A DNA stretch of 62,109 bases, from contig NZ_AQQX01000017.1 in the NCBI RefSeq assembly GCF_000768315.1, positions 1-62,109 on the forward strand, in the 5' to 3' direction. Positions 37,402 through 46,832 of the stretch are shown in pieces. Every line of letters starts with the position of its first letter. The stretch's first letter is position 1. The stretch is from Pseudooceanicola atlanticus (GTDB taxonomy: Bacteria; Pseudomonadota; Alphaproteobacteria; Rhodobacterales; Rhodobacteraceae). The translations under genes and the position numbers were made by a program. The notes beneath the pieces are model-generated. The model did no database searches. It saw only the letters and a program-made list of their open reading frames with translations, and was not told the origin of the DNA.

Positions 37402-38225
37402 GTGCCCGGTTCCTCCTGGGAAAAGACATGTTCGGGGGCGGGGAAGCTGCGGGCGCGGACCTCTGCCGCGTAGGTGCGGATGGCGGTGCGCGCATCGCTG
37501 GCCAGATCGCCATAGCGTTTCACGAACTTCGGCTTGAAGGCGTCGAAAAGGCCCAGCATGTCGTCGATCACAAGGATCTGTCCGTCACAGCCCGCCGAGG
37601 CCCCGATGCCGACCGTCGGGATGGCGATGTCCGCGGTGATCTGATCGGCCAGCGCGGCGGGCACCTTTTCCAGCACGACTGAAAACGCCCCGGCGCGGGT
37701 CACCGCGCGGGCGTCTTCCAGGATCCGGTCCGCATCCGCGCCGCGCCCCTGCACCTTGTAGCCGCCAAGCGCGTTCACCGCCTGCGGCGTCAGGCCGATG
37801 TGGGCCATGACGGGGATGCCGCGATCGACGATAAAGCGGATCGTGTCCTCCATATGCGCGCCGCCTTCCAGCTTGACCGCGCCGGCCCCGGTTTCGGCCA
37901 TCAGCCGGGCAGCGTTGCGAAAGGCCTGGGCGGGGGATTCTTCGTAACTGCCGAAGGGCATGTCGACGACCATCAGCGCGCGGCTGAGGCCACGGGCGAC
38001 GGCGCGGCCGTGCAGCACCATCATCTCCATCGTCACGCCGAGGGTCGAGGGCAGCCCGTGCAGCACCATGCCGACGCTGTCACCGACCAGAACCAGATCG
38101 CAGTCCGCGTCCGCCAGCTGTGCCACGGGGGTCGTATAGGCGGTCAGGCAGACCAGCGGATCGGCCCCCTTGCGCGCACGGATGTCGGACGCGGTGAGGC
38201 TGCGTTGCGGGGCGGATTGGCTCAT
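37398..38225 (-). CDS. panB: Ketopantoate hydroxymethyltransferase PanB
   Basis: This 275-residue enzyme makes ketopantoate from 2-oxoisovalerate and methylene-tetrahydrofolate. [31 protein letters not shown] and KLEGGAHM are family motifs. The ATG at 38225 follows GAGGAGGACCGAC. The 124-bp gap to nadC is A+T-rich (around 38285-38335) and is likely to hold the panBC promoter. Confidence 0.96.
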   Translation of the reverse strand: MSQSAPQRSLTASDIRARKGADPLVCLTAYTTPVAQLADADCDLVLVGDSVGMVLHGLPSTLGVTMEMMVLHGRAVARGLSRALMVVDMPFGSYEESPAQAFRNAARLMAETGAGAVKLEGGAHMEDTIRFIVDRGIPVMAHIGLTPQAVNALGGYKVQGRGADADRILEDARAVTRAGAFSVVLEKVPAALADQITADIAIPTVGIGASAGCDGQILVIDDMLGLFDAFKPKFVKRYGDLASDARTAIRTYAAEVRARSFPAPEHVFSQEEPGT

Positions 38226-38349
38226 GTCGGTCCTCCTCAGACAGGCTTCCGTGGGGTTACCCGGTTCGACATTATTTCGCAAGTGCAGCGTAATATTATT
38301 GCGATTCAATATAAGAAAAAGCCATATATGTGCGTGATGGGTTGTGGAC

Positions 38350-39210
38350 TCAGAAGTCCAGTCCCAAGTCCAGCACCTGCGCCGAATGGGTCAGCGCACC
38401 GGATGAAATATAGTCCACGCCCGTAGCCGCGACCTCGGCGATGCGGTCCAGCTTCATGTTGCCCGAGGCCTCCAGCACCACCTGACGGGCGGTCATGTCC
38501 ACCGCCTTCGCCAGCATTGACGTGTCCATGTTGTCCAGCAGAACAACGTCTGCGCCACCCTCGTCCAGGACCTCGGCCAGCTGGTCCAGGCGGTCGACCT
38601 CGATCTCGCAGCGGATCATGTGGGATGCCCGCGCCTTGACCGATTGCAGCACGGGACGGATGCCACCGGCGGCGGCGATGTGGTTGTCCTTGATAAGGAT
38701 CGCGTCGGACAGGCCGAAGCGGTGGTTGAACCCGCCGCCATGCAGCACGGCCTGTTTTTCCACGATACGCAGGCCGGGGGTCGTCTTTCGGGTGCAGGTC
38801 ACGCGGGTGTTCGTCCCGCGTGTCTCGGCCACGAAGGCGGCGGTCAGCGTGGCGATGCCGGACATGCGCCCGGCAAAGTTCAGCGCGACCCGTTCGCCCG
38901 ACAGGATCGAGGCCGCGTCGCCCGAGATCTCCATCAGCAGGTCGCCCGGCGCGATCACGTCGCCATCGGCCTTGTGCGCGGTGATCTTCAGCGCGGGATC
39001 CACCAGCCGGAAGGCCAGTGCGGCAATCTGCAGGCCCGACACGACGCCCGGTTCGCGCGCATTCAGCCGCGCGGAATAGGTGGTGCCAGCAGGAATGACC
39101 GTGCGGGTGGTGATGTCGCCATAGGTGCCCAGATCCTCCATCAGCGCGGCGCGGACAAGGGGTTCAAGGATCAGGTCGGGCAGGGGGGCCGATTTTGCAC
39201 GGGGGCTCAT
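38350..39210 (-). CDS. nadC: Quinolinate phosphoribosyltransferase NadC
   Basis: This 286-residue enzyme turns quinolinate and PRPP into nicotinate mononucleotide. [41 protein letters not shown] and [15 protein letters not shown] are conserved. The ATG at 39210 overlaps the nadB stop. It is the last gene of nadA-nadB-nadC. Confidence 0.96.
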   Translation of the reverse strand: MSPRAKSAPLPDLILEPLVRAALMEDLGTYGDITTRTVIPAGTTYSARLNAREPGVVSGLQIAALAFRLVDPALKITAHKADGDVIAPGDLLMEISGDAASILSGERVALNFAGRMSGIATLTAAFVAETRGTNTRVTCTRKTTPGLRIVEKQAVLHGGGFNHRFGLSDAILIKDNHIAAAGGIRPVLQSVKARASHMIRCEIEVDRLDQLAEVLDEGGADVVLLDNMDTSMLAKAVDMTARQVVLEASGNMKLDRIAEVAATGVDYISSGALTHSAQVLDLGLDF

Positions 39211-40790
39211 GCCGGTTCCTTTCGGGTCGTGGTCGCGCGGAGTGCCAGCGCGTCGTTCAGGGTCATCAGCGACCGGGTGCCGATTGCGCCGTCCGCCTGC
39301 GGATAGTCCGACCGGAAATGCGCGCCCCGGCTTTCGCGGCGCATCAGCGCGGCGGCGGCGATCAGGGTGGCGGTGGCGGTCATGTTCTTCAGCGTCTCGC
39401 AACCGGGCTGCGCGGCTTCGATGTCGGCGATCTGGGTCAGCGTTTGGGTCAGGCCGTCTGCCGTGCGGATCACGCCCGCACCGTCGGTCATCGCCTGCCG
39501 CAGCCGTTTGACCAGCGCAGGGTCGGGCGTTTCCGCCGGCAGAAGGTCGGGCAGGGTGACGGGCGCGACATCCATGGGCGAAGGCAGCGTGGCATGAATC
39601 GCCAGCGCGCAGCGGCGGCCATAGACCAGCGCTTCGAGCAGCCCGTTCGAGGCCAGGCGGTTCGCCCCGTGCAACCCGGTCGAGGCGACCTCTCCACAGG
39701 CCCAGAGGCCCGGCAGGGTGCTGGCCCCTTCCGCATCCGTCGCCACACCGCCCATGTGGTAATGCGCGGCGGCGGCCACGGGGATCACCTGTGTCACCGG
39801 GTCCAGCCCGGTCTGCTGGCAGGCGGCGGCGACGGCGGGGAAATCTGTCAGGATCTTTGCGCCAAGGGCGGCGCGGGTGTCTAGCGCGGGGGCCAGCCCT
39901 GCCTGCGTCTGGGCATAGACGGCGCGGGCCACGATGTCGCGCGGGGCCAGTTCCGCGTCGGGGTGCGCATCCAGCATGAAGCGCTCGCCCTGTCGGTTGA
40001 CCAGTGTGGCCCCTTCGCCGCGCAATGCCTCGGTCGCCAGCGGGGCAGGGTCCAGCCCGCAGGCCATGGCCGTCGGGTGGAACTGCACGAATTCCGCGTC
40101 GGCGATCTGTGCGCCCGCGCGGGCTGCCATGCCGATCACCTGACCCCGAATGCGCGGCGGATTGGTGGTGAGGGCATAAAGCCCGCCCGATCCGCCCCCG
40201 GCCAGCAACACGGCGGTGCCGCGCAGGGTGACGCTCGCGCTTTGCCCCCGATCACAGCGGGCGACGGCCACGCCGGTGACACGGCCGCCCGAGACCTCAA
40301 GCCCCGTGGCCATCACCCCTTCTAGCACCTGGATATGATCCGCCTCGCGCACCTGTGCGGTCAGGGCGCGCATGATCTCGGCCCCGGCCTGATCGCCCTG
40401 CACACGCACCACACGGGCGAAGCTATGCGCCGCCTCGCGCGACAGCACATAGTCGCCGTCTGCGGTGCGGTCGAAGGGCGTGCCCAACCCGGTCAGGTCA
40501 AGGATGTGATCGCGCGCCTCGGCTGTGACCGACACCGCCACGCCCGGATCAACCGTCCCCGCACCGGCAGTGACGGTATCGCAGGCATGGGCATCGGCGC
40601 TGTCCGCCGGGTCCATCGCCGCCGCCACGCCGCCCTGCGCCCAGGCCGAGGAGGCGCCGGTTCCCAAAGCCTCGGGAGAGATCATCAGCACGGGACGCGG
40701 GGCCAGTTTCAGCGCGGCATATTGCGCCGCCAGCCCTGCGCCCACGATTATGACGCGGCCCGTGTTGATCGGCGTTTCGGTCGGGGTCAT
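39207..40790 (-). CDS. nadB: L-aspartate oxidase NadB
   Basis: This 527-residue flavoprotein oxidises aspartate to iminosuccinate for NAD synthesis. An N-terminal FAD-binding GAGLAAQYAALKL, SSAWAQGGVAAAMD, and the C-terminal GEVASTGLHGANRLASNGLLEALV are conserved. It starts 4 bp after nadA and overlaps nadC by ATGA. Confidence 0.96.
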   Translation of the reverse strand: MTPTETPINTGRVIIVGAGLAAQYAALKLAPRPVLMISPEALGTGASSAWAQGGVAAAMDPADSADAHACDTVTAGAGTVDPGVAVSVTAEARDHILDLTGLGTPFDRTADGDYVLSREAAHSFARVVRVQGDQAGAEIMRALTAQVREADHIQVLEGVMATGLEVSGGRVTGVAVARCDRGQSASVTLRGTAVLLAGGGSGGLYALTTNPPRIRGQVIGMAARAGAQIADAEFVQFHPTAMACGLDPAPLATEALRGEGATLVNRQGERFMLDAHPDAELAPRDIVARAVYAQTQAGLAPALDTRAALGAKILTDFPAVAAACQQTGLDPVTQVIPVAAAAHYHMGGVATDAEGASTLPGLWACGEVASTGLHGANRLASNGLLEALVYGRRCALAIHATLPSPMDVAPVTLPDLLPAETPDPALVKRLRQAMTDGAGVIRTADGLTQTLTQIADIEAAQPGCETLKNMTATATLIAAAALMRRESRGAHFRSDYPQADGAIGTRSLMTLNDALALRATTTRKEPA

Positions 40791-40794
40791 GGCC

Positions 40795-41847
40795 CTAGCC
40801 GGCCATCTTGGCGGACAGGTCGATCATGCGCTGAACAGCGACGCGGGCCTTTGCGGCGACCTCCGGGTCGACCTCGACCGCGCCCTGCATCGTGTGCAGC
40901 GACCACAGCACCTTTTCCAGCGTGATCTTCTTCATGTAGGGGCACATGTTGCAGGGGCCCACGAAATCCACATCCGGCAGCGCGTCCGAGATGTTCGAGG
41001 CCATCGAACATTCGGTCACGAGCATCGCCTTTTCCGGCCGCTGCTGCGTCACGTAGTCGATGATGCCGCTGGTCGAACCGGAAAAATCGGCCTCGACCAC
41101 CACATCGGGCGGGCATTCGGGATGCGCGATGATCCTTGTGCCGGGGTTCCATTCGCGGAAATCCCGCAGATCCTGCGCGGTGTACTGTTCGTGCACGATG
41201 CAGGCACCGTCCCACCACACGATGTTTTTCTCGGGCACGAGATTGACGATGTTCTGCGCCAGATATTTGTCCGGCGTCATGATGACCGTGTCGCTGTCCA
41301 TCCCGCGCACGATCTGCACCGCGTTGGAGGAGGTGCAGCAGATGTCGGATGCGGCCTTCACCTCGGCGGTGGTGTTCACATAGGTGACGACCGGCGCGCC
41401 CGGATATTTAGCGCGCATTTCCGCGATGCCCTCCGCGGTGATGCTTTCGGCCAGCGAACAGCCGGCCTCCATGTCGGGGATCAGCACCGTCTTCGCGGGG
41501 TTTAGGATCTTGGACGTCTCGGCCATGAAATGCACACCGCATTGCACGATCACGTCGGCCTTCACCTTCGTCGCCTCGATCGCCAGCTGAAGGCTGTCGC
41601 CGACCACGTCCGCGATGCCGTGATAGATTTCGGGCGTCATGTAGTTATGCGCCAGGATGACCGCGTTGCGATCCTTCTTGAGCTGATTGATCGCCGCGAC
41701 ATAGGGCGCATAGATCGCCCAGTCGGGGGGCGTCACGACACGGTCCATCCGGGCGTAGATGTCAGCATGTGCCGTGGCGATGTCGGTGGACGGAGAGAGA
41801 TCGTAGTGATCGGCGAGTTCGGCGCGCAGCGCGATCTGGTCGAGCAA
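40795..41847 (-). CDS. nadA: Quinolinate synthase NadA
   Basis: This enzyme of about 350 residues condenses iminosuccinate and dihydroxyacetone phosphate. Its three cluster cysteines lie in QCGVHFMAET, CCTSSNA and GPCNMCPYM, and the substrate motif AHNYMTPEIYH is present. The TTG at 41847 is preferred as start, with AGGA nine bases upstream and a family-like N-terminus (LLDQIALRAELADHYDL). An ATG at 41949 would add 34 residues of low-complexity sequence. First gene of the nad operon. Confidence 0.93.
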   Translation of the reverse strand: MLDQIALRAELADHYDLSPSTDIATAHADIYARMDRVVTPPDWAIYAPYVAAINQLKKDRNAVILAHNYMTPEIYHGIADVVGDSLQLAIEATKVKADVIVQCGVHFMAETSKILNPAKTVLIPDMEAGCSLAESITAEGIAEMRAKYPGAPVVTYVNTTAEVKAASDICCTSSNAVQIVRGMDSDTVIMTPDKYLAQNIVNLVPEKNIVWWDGACIVHEQYTAQDLRDFREWNPGTRIIAHPECPPDVVVEADFSGSTSGIIDYVTQQRPEKAMLVTECSMASNISDALPDVDFVGPCNMCPYMKKITLEKVLWSLHTMQGAVEVDPEVAAKARVAVQRMIDLSAKMAG

Positions 41848-41959
41848 GAGCGGAGTTCCTGAGGTTATTTCGGGTCGACGCGGAGGGCGCGACCGCACGC
41901 GGGTGGTGTCGGCTGGGAGGTGTTTACGGGCCGGCTTACCTAAGGGCAAGTGTGCGGGT

Positions 41960-41977
41960 CGTCATATTTCAATGACG
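41960..41977. promoter_or_regulatory. Inverted repeat upstream of nadA
   Basis: CGTCAT and ATGACG flank 6 bp, about 113 bp before the TTG start of nadA. This could be the operator of an NAD-responsive repressor; position is the only evidence. Confidence 0.35.
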
Positions 41978-42020
41978 CACGCTAACATGTACCGAAAGCC
42001 ACCGTCATACGATTATGGGC

Positions 42021-43202
42021 TCAGATGTCGGTGCGCGGGCAAGTCTTTGAATCCGGTCCAGAGGCGAAGCGGGCTTTCAGCAGGCATTCGTCGTATTCCG
42101 AGCGAACCTCGGAATCGAACACGATGCCGCCGCCTACGTTGAAGACGGCCTCTCCGCCTGCGTGCAGTGTGAGGGTGCGAATGGCAACATTGAAGCGCAT
42201 CTCGCCGGACGGAGCGATGAACCCAATGGCCCCACAATAGATGTCACGCGGACGACTTTCCAGCGCACGCAGGATCTGCATCGCACGGATCTTCGGAGCT
42301 CCGGTGATCGAGCCGCAGGGAAAGAGCGCAGTGAAAGTATCGGAGACGGTCGTCCCCAGTGCCAGCCGCGCCCGAACGCGGCTGACCATCTGATGCACTG
42401 TGGGATAACTTTCGATCCGGAACAGCTCGGGTACATGCAGCGTGCCCAATTGGCAGATGCGCGAGATATCGTTGCGCAACAGGTCGACGATCATCAGGTT
42501 CTCGGCTTGGTTTTTCCCGTCCTGTCGCAAGGTCTCGGCCAGGGCGGCGTCTGCCTCGGGCGTCGATCCGCGCCGGATAGTGCCTTTCATCGGATGTGTC
42601 TCGATCCAGTCTTCCGCGTCTACCTGGAAGAACAGTTCAGGCGACCGTGAGAGGATGATGGGCCCACCCAAGTCGACCAGGGCAGCATAGCGGACCGGCT
42701 GCCTGGCGGTCATTTCTTCGAACAGCGCTATCGGATCTCCCGACCATCGCGCGGAGAACGGGAAAGTCAGGTTCGCCTGGTAGCAATCGCCTGTGCGAAG
42801 GTGTCGGTGAACCCTTTCGAAGCGCGACCTGTAATTCTCGAAGGCCCATTCTGGCCGGACATCCGTCAAAGTCGCCTTGCCTGTTGCCCGTGTCCCGACC
42901 GATCCAGTCTCGGGCGCGTTGAAGACCCCAATGAGCACGAGCGGCAGGCGGCGGCCTCCGGGCATGATGTCACGCAATTTCGGCTCGAGAGCGTAACCGG
43001 CCTCGTAGCTCACGTAACCGGCACACCATTTCCCTGCCGCACGTGTGCGTTCCATTCGGTCGAGCGCGGCCTGGACTTCGTCCAGATGGTCGGCGCGGAT
43101 CACCTCGCGTGGTGTGGCGAACCGCATCTCGGTACCGGCGAGGTCATCGCGCAGCAGAATGCTTGGCCCGTCCGCGCGATAGGCTGCTTCAGGCCTGTCC
43201 AT
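42021..43202 (-). CDS. pabB: Aminodeoxychorismate synthase component I PabB
   Basis: This 393-residue chorismate-binding enzyme aminates chorismate on the way to folate. GDCYQANLTFPF, ETHPMKGTIRRG, AENLMIVDLLRNDI and GSITGAPK are present. The PMKGT in place of the common PIKGT is a mild change. It is the single-domain type; pabA and pabC are not seen. It overlaps the upstream Dabb gene by 14 bp. Confidence 0.92.
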   Translation of the reverse strand: MDRPEAAYRADGPSILLRDDLAGTEMRFATPREVIRADHLDEVQAALDRMERTRAAGKWCAGYVSYEAGYALEPKLRDIMPGGRRLPLVLIGVFNAPETGSVGTRATGKATLTDVRPEWAFENYRSRFERVHRHLRTGDCYQANLTFPFSARWSGDPIALFEEMTARQPVRYAALVDLGGPIILSRSPELFFQVDAEDWIETHPMKGTIRRGSTPEADAALAETLRQDGKNQAENLMIVDLLRNDISRICQLGTLHVPELFRIESYPTVHQMVSRVRARLALGTTVSDTFTALFPCGSITGAPKIRAMQILRALESRPRDIYCGAIGFIAPSGEMRFNVAIRTLTLHAGGEAVFNVGGGIVFDSEVRSEYDECLLKARFASGPDSKTCPRTDI

Positions 43203-43506
43203 CGGGAGCCGTGAAGGCCTGGGCCTGATCGTAGTCCACCGCGAAGCGCAGTTCGCGCAGGGGTTTCACCCGGCGGATCGATTCCGCGTAGGTTTCGTGC
43301 GCCTTGTAGGCAGCCAGAGCCGCATCATTGGCGAATTCGCCATAGACGACGACGTCGATTTCCTTGCTGTTCGGATCTGACTTCCGATTGAGCGAGATTT
43401 CGAGGTGCTGGGCATAAGGGATGCCGGTGAGCATCTGGAGCCCTTTTCTGATGGATTCGATATTGTCGTTGTTGATGGCGGTGAAGAAGACGATGTGGCG
43501 GATCAT
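43189..43506 (-). CDS. Dabb (stress-responsive A/B barrel) protein
   Basis: This 105-residue protein matches the Dabb domain: IRHIVFFTAIN at the start, LEISLNRKSDPNSKEIDVVVYGEF in the middle and LAAYKAHETYAESIRRV near the end. Dabb proteins are dimeric ferredoxin-like folds of varied function. The ATG at 43506 gives the usual N-terminus. The overlap with pabB suggests co-transcription. Confidence 0.85.
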   Translation of the reverse strand: MIRHIVFFTAINNDNIESIRKGLQMLTGIPYAQHLEISLNRKSDPNSKEIDVVVYGEFANDAALAAYKAHETYAESIRRVKPLRELRFAVDYDQAQAFTAPDGQA

Positions 43507-43680
43507 GGCAATCCCGGTTGGTTTCTGAGAACATGCGGATGCTCCCGACGCGTGGCCCGGAGTCGTCCGCAGACCGAGTTGTAGGGTCTGCCTCGCGTCG
43601 TTCAACCGGATAGTGCTGGGTCATAAAGGTGTGTGTCACCTGACCCTAGCCTGCCTTCTGGTCCTTCTCTGACCGGCGTC

Positions 43681-43815
43681 GCGCCATTCAAGAAGACTGT
43701 TGCCGACTACGATACGGCACCCAAACGCGACCACGGCTTCAACGTCGACCTCGGCAAGGATGCATATGAGGACGATCCGTCCCTGCAGGCCACAATTTGT
43801 GGTCCCAAAGGCGCT
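43681..43815 (+). pseudogene. Remnant of a DUF736 gene
   Basis: A frame reads RDHGFNVDLGKDAYEDDPSL and then QATI-GPKGA, which is clearly related to the C-terminal half of the intact DUF736 protein at 8777-9115 (RDHGFNANLGKAANQDDLSL). The N-terminal half and a start are missing. It is a trace of duplicated or recombined plasmid backbone beside the cofactor block. The rest of 43507-43680 shows no gene. Confidence 0.6.
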
Positions 43816-43891
43816 GGCCTGCTCCCCTTGGTGTCCGCGTACTTCAGCTCGTTCTGTTTAGGTTTTGTCGTCGGATCGGTCCGGGTCTGCC

Positions 43892-44008
43892 CTAGATGCG
43901 GGAAAATTCTATCGGCAAGTTCGGTCCGCCAGACAAGAAATCGCCACTGATCTGAAGAGTTCGTGGGTCCCACTGGAGAGAACCCCATGCCAATATACCA
44001 ATCTTCAT
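43892..44008 (-). pseudogene. N-terminal fragment of a gamma-glutamylcyclotransferase-like gene
   Basis: From an ATG at 44008 the minus strand encodes MKIGILAWGSLQWDPR, then GGPNLPIEFSRI, and then TAG. This resembles the start of gamma-glutamylcyclotransferase-like proteins (WGSLIWDPR and LPIEFSRIS in the family, from memory). Only 38 residues remain, cut exactly where the sequence turns into DUF736-like plasmid DNA. Confidence 0.5.
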
Positions 44009-44149
44009 TCGTCCTCGACTTTGGATATGGGTTCTCCTTTGTCTTCTAGCGCGGTTATTCACTTGTCTATGGGTGCATGTGTCCACCACTCGACTTGCAA
44101 GGAACCAAACCGGCTTCCAGTCGCTGAAGGCGTTAGGCCTATGAAATGG

Positions 44150-44232
44150 TGCGGACAGCGGGACTCGAACTCGCACGCTCGATTGAGCAGGAGATTTTAA
44201 GTCTCCGGTGTCTACCATTCCACCATGTCCGC
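44150..44232 (-). tRNA. tRNA-Leu(TAA)
   Basis: The minus strand folds as a class II tRNA: acceptor GCGGACA/TGTCCGC with discriminator A and an encoded CCA at 44147-44149. The anticodon stem-loop is GGAGA-CTTAAAA-TCTCC (anticodon TAA) and the T arm GCGAGTTCGAGTCCCGC is present. Such a tRNA is normally chromosomal and essential. Confidence 0.93.
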
Positions 44233-44236
44233 GTGG

Positions 44237-44309
44237 TGCCTCGGGCAGGATTCGAACCTGCGACCTAACCGTTATGAGCGGTCAACTCTAACCGCTGAGC
44301 TACCGAGGC
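44237..44309 (-). tRNA. tRNA with CAT anticodon, probably tRNA-Ile2
   Basis: The acceptor GCCTCGG/CCGAGGC has discriminator A and encoded CCA (44234-44236). The D arm is GCTCAGCGGTTAGAG and the anticodon loop CTCATAA. The D-loop size and GGTCGC variable region look more like the lysidine-modified tRNA-Ile(CAT) than elongator tRNA-Met, but Met cannot be excluded by eye. Its encoded CCA ends one base from the tRNA-Leu gene. Confidence 0.85.
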
Positions 44310-44429
44310 ACGTGGGGATCACTAAATGAGCGAATTCGGTGTCTTGCTCAAGGATCTTAGGGTCAGCTTGGCGCGATTTCTGGGCTTCCGCTGGACTGAT
44401 GCCGAAAGGCACTTCGTGTCAGTGATATG

Positions 44430-44453
44430 AAAAAAGTAAAAGCAAGCTTTGGG
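44430..44453 (+). repeat. Recurrent leader motif, copy 1 (before ardC)
   Basis: AAAAAAGTAAAAGC followed by AAGCTTTGGG matches the motif seen at 52051, 60311 and 61917. It lies about 130 bp before the ardC start. Confidence 0.4.
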
Positions 44454-44480
44454 TTTTGCCGGATCCAGAGTCACGGAATG

Positions 44481-44518
44481 GGGGTCTGGCAGGGTTCTGG
44501 ACGGACCCTGCCGTCCCC
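44481..44518. other. Hairpin in ardC leader
   Basis: GGCAGGGT (44488-44495) and ACCCTGCC (44505-44512) are perfect arms, extended by flanking GGGG and CCCC. No T tract follows. It could attenuate or stabilise the ardC mRNA. Confidence 0.5.
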
Positions 44519-44585
44519 TCCAAGGGTGTTTTCCTGACGGTCGGTACCTCCGGGTCTGCACACTTACCAGACATCGGAGATCATC

Positions 44586-45317
44586 ATGGCCAAATCCAGC
44601 AAGCCAAAGTTCGACGCCGCGGCGTCGATCACCAACGAACTCATTAAGATCATCGACCGGGGCGTGTTGCCCTGGCGCAAGCCCTGGACGGTCGGCGGCA
44701 GTTCTGTGCCGCTCCGCCAGAACGGCGAACCCTATCAGGGCGTCAACAACTTCTTGCTGACCATGCGCACCTTGATGGCCGGATTCTCCTCGCCCTACTG
44801 GATGACGTTGAGGCAGGCGAATGAGCTCGATGCGAAAGTCATAAAGGGCTCGAAATCGTCGGTGGTCGTCTATTACGGAACGGCCGAGCGCGAACAGGCC
44901 GAAGGCGCCCACGGCGGGGAGGCGGAAACCGAAGACCCAAAAACCATCCCCTTCATGAAATCCTATCGCGTCTTTAACGCCGATCAGATCGAGGGGTTGG
45001 ACCCTCGCTTCCATTCCGCTGCGGCCGAACCGGAAGTTCACCCCGAACGCGCACCGATCCCGCATATGCAGAGCTTCTTCGAGGCAATCGGTGCCAATGT
45101 CAGCTTCTCTGGTCGCGAAACATGTTACGTCCCGAACCTCGACAAGATTTACATGCCCCCGATCGAGCTCTTCGAGAACCCGCGGAATTTCTACGCCGTC
45201 TGGGGTCATGAGCTGGGTCACTGGACGAAACCCCGGCATCGGTTGAACCGAAGCTATGGCGACGCTCGGTTCGGGAACACGGCATATGCCCGCGAAGAGA
45301 TTGTGGCCTTATCTTGA
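44586..45317 (+). pseudogene. ardC: ArdC-like antirestriction gene, N-terminal part, interrupted
   Basis: This 243-codon frame begins as a normal ArdC-type protein (DUF1738-like ssDNA-binding part VLPWRKPW, NGEPYQGVNN, then WMTLRQANELDAKVIKGSKSS). It has the zincin motif HELGH near residue 208. It stops artificially after AREEIVALS at 45315-45317. The missing C-terminus (VAELCTVFLGQ...) is at 51812-52018, so the gene is split by the element at 45309-51811. The family is plasmid-encoded and counters restriction when DNA enters a new host. Confidence 0.8.
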
Positions 45318-45322
45318 CAGTC
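45310..45322. repeat. Left end of the three-recombinase element
   Basis: TATCTTGACAGTC, inverted at 51798-51810. TGTCACC...GGTGACA at 45332-45358 is a further inverted pair inside the end and may bind recombinase. Confidence 0.65.
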
Positions 45323-45371
45323 TGCACCGCATGTCACCTTGCCGTAGGATGGGTGACAGGCGTCGACGGTA

Positions 45372-45435
45372 GGCAGTTTTCAGGCTGGCCGCCGCGCTTA
45401 CCAAAGAGCTGGCGGCGGCCAGCCTGAGAACTGCC
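45372..45435. repeat. Long hairpin inside the left end of the element
   Basis: The arms of about 25 bp (GGCAGTTTTCAGGCTGGCC at 45372 onward and its near-perfect complement ending CTGCC at 45435) surround a loop of about 14 bases. It precedes the first recombinase gene by about 50 bp and may be a recombinase-binding or regulatory structure. Confidence 0.7.
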
Positions 45436-45482
45436 GGGCCGAAGCGTGCACGGGGTGGGGGCATGGGGAGGGTTTTGCGCTG

Positions 45483-46832
45483 GTGTCGATTATTTCAGTT
45501 TGCGAGCGTCGCGAGGCCGGGGGTCTCGACGCGCATGTGCCGTTGATCCTGCGCGGCGACACGCTCTACGACCCCGATCTGGATCGCTTCTTTCTCGACC
45601 AGCCGCTATCGGGGATTCGATCACGGCATTCGCTTCGCGCCCAGGCCTATGATGTGACGGTCTGGCTTCGCTTTCTCGATGCCTGCGGCAAGACCGTATG
45701 GGCTGCGACCCGCGACGATGTCGAGGCTTATCATCGTGCGCGCCGGCGCGGCGATGCTGGTCAGCGGATCACGGCGGCAAGCTGGAACAGGGCCGTCGCC
45801 AGCCTTGATCGCCTCTATCGCTGGGGCGAGCGGCAAGGGCTGATCGCCGAGGCACCGTTCAACCGTCGTGCCGTGTGGCGACCGGCGCAGGGTGGACGTC
45901 GCGGAATGATCGCCGCGCGCAACGATGCCTATGAACGTGTTGTGAAGCGGTCGGATGTCCGGTTCGTCACGATGGACGACTACCGCATCTTCCGCGAGGT
46001 CGGTCTACGCGGCCTCGCGCCTGACGGCAGCGAACGCCCCGGCGCGCGTGATCGGAACGGATTGCGTAACGCGCTCTTCGCTGATCTGCTCGTCACGACA
46101 GGTTTGCGACTGGAAGAAGCCTCAGGTCTGCTCGCCGGTGATCTCGCGGTCATCGTTCCGGACGGCGATGAGAACCGGCAGCTCTGGCTGCGCCTGCCGC
46201 CGCCGCTCACCAAGGGCGATCGCGGACGAAGTGTTCTGGTCCCACGCCGGCTGCTTCGTCAGATCGCGGCCTATATCGATGTCGAGCGCGCGGCAGGCGC
46301 GGCCAAATTCGTCGCGCGCGATGGCGCGGCGCGCTTTGACCGGCCGATCCATATTACCGACGCCGGTCTCGACCGCATGCGCGATGTCTGCACGCCAGAG
46401 GAACGAGGCCGTCTGATTCTGTGCAACGAGAACGGAACGCCGCGCGAGCCCGCGGCGCTATGGCTGACCGAGGTCGGACAGCCCGTTCGACCCAATTCCT
46501 GGGAGGTGATCTTCGCCCGCGCCTGCAAGCGCTGTAGAGACTATGGTTTCTCGTTGTCGATCAGCCCACACCAGCTGCGCCACACCTTCGCGGTCCATAT
46601 GCTCGCTTTGCTGATCCAGGAGCGTCTGCGCGAAGCCGCATTGCCGGCGGGGCCGATGGAGAGCTACCGGCTGATCCTGGGCGACCCGCTGCAGCAGGTG
46701 CAACGCCTGCTCGGCCACGCGAGTCTCGCCACCACCTATATCTATCTCGACCATATCGCGACCCGCGCCGATACGGTGGATTCGGCGGTCGAGGAGTTGC
46801 TGGCACTGCTGCCGGGACCGCAGGGCGCATGA
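45483..46832 (+). CDS. Tyrosine recombinase A of the three-gene element
   Basis: This 449-residue recombinase has the catalytic set TGLRLEEASGLL (Arg I), HQLRHTFAVHML (HxxR) and LGHASLATTYIYLDH (His and the nucleophilic Tyr). The N-terminal core-binding part lies at residues 40-130. The start is GTG at 45483. It overlaps the second recombinase by ATGA. In RIT or Tn554-type elements the three proteins act together in insertion and excision. Confidence 0.88.
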   Translation: MSIISVCERREAGGLDAHVPLILRGDTLYDPDLDRFFLDQPLSGIRSRHSLRAQAYDVTVWLRFLDACGKTVWAATRDDVEAYHRARRRGDAGQRITAASWNRAVASLDRLYRWGERQGLIAEAPFNRRAVWRPAQGGRRGMIAARNDAYERVVKRSDVRFVTMDDYRIFREVGLRGLAPDGSERPGARDRNGLRNALFADLLVTTGLRLEEASGLLAGDLAVIVPDGDENRQLWLRLPPPLTKGDRGRSVLVPRRLLRQIAAYIDVERAAGAAKFVARDGAARFDRPIHITDAGLDRMRDVCTPEERGRLILCNENGTPREPAALWLTEVGQPVRPNSWEVIFARACKRCRDYGFSLSISPHQLRHTFAVHMLALLIQERLREAALPAGPMESYRLILGDPLQQVQRLLGHASLATTYIYLDHIATRADTVDSAVEELLALLPGPQGA

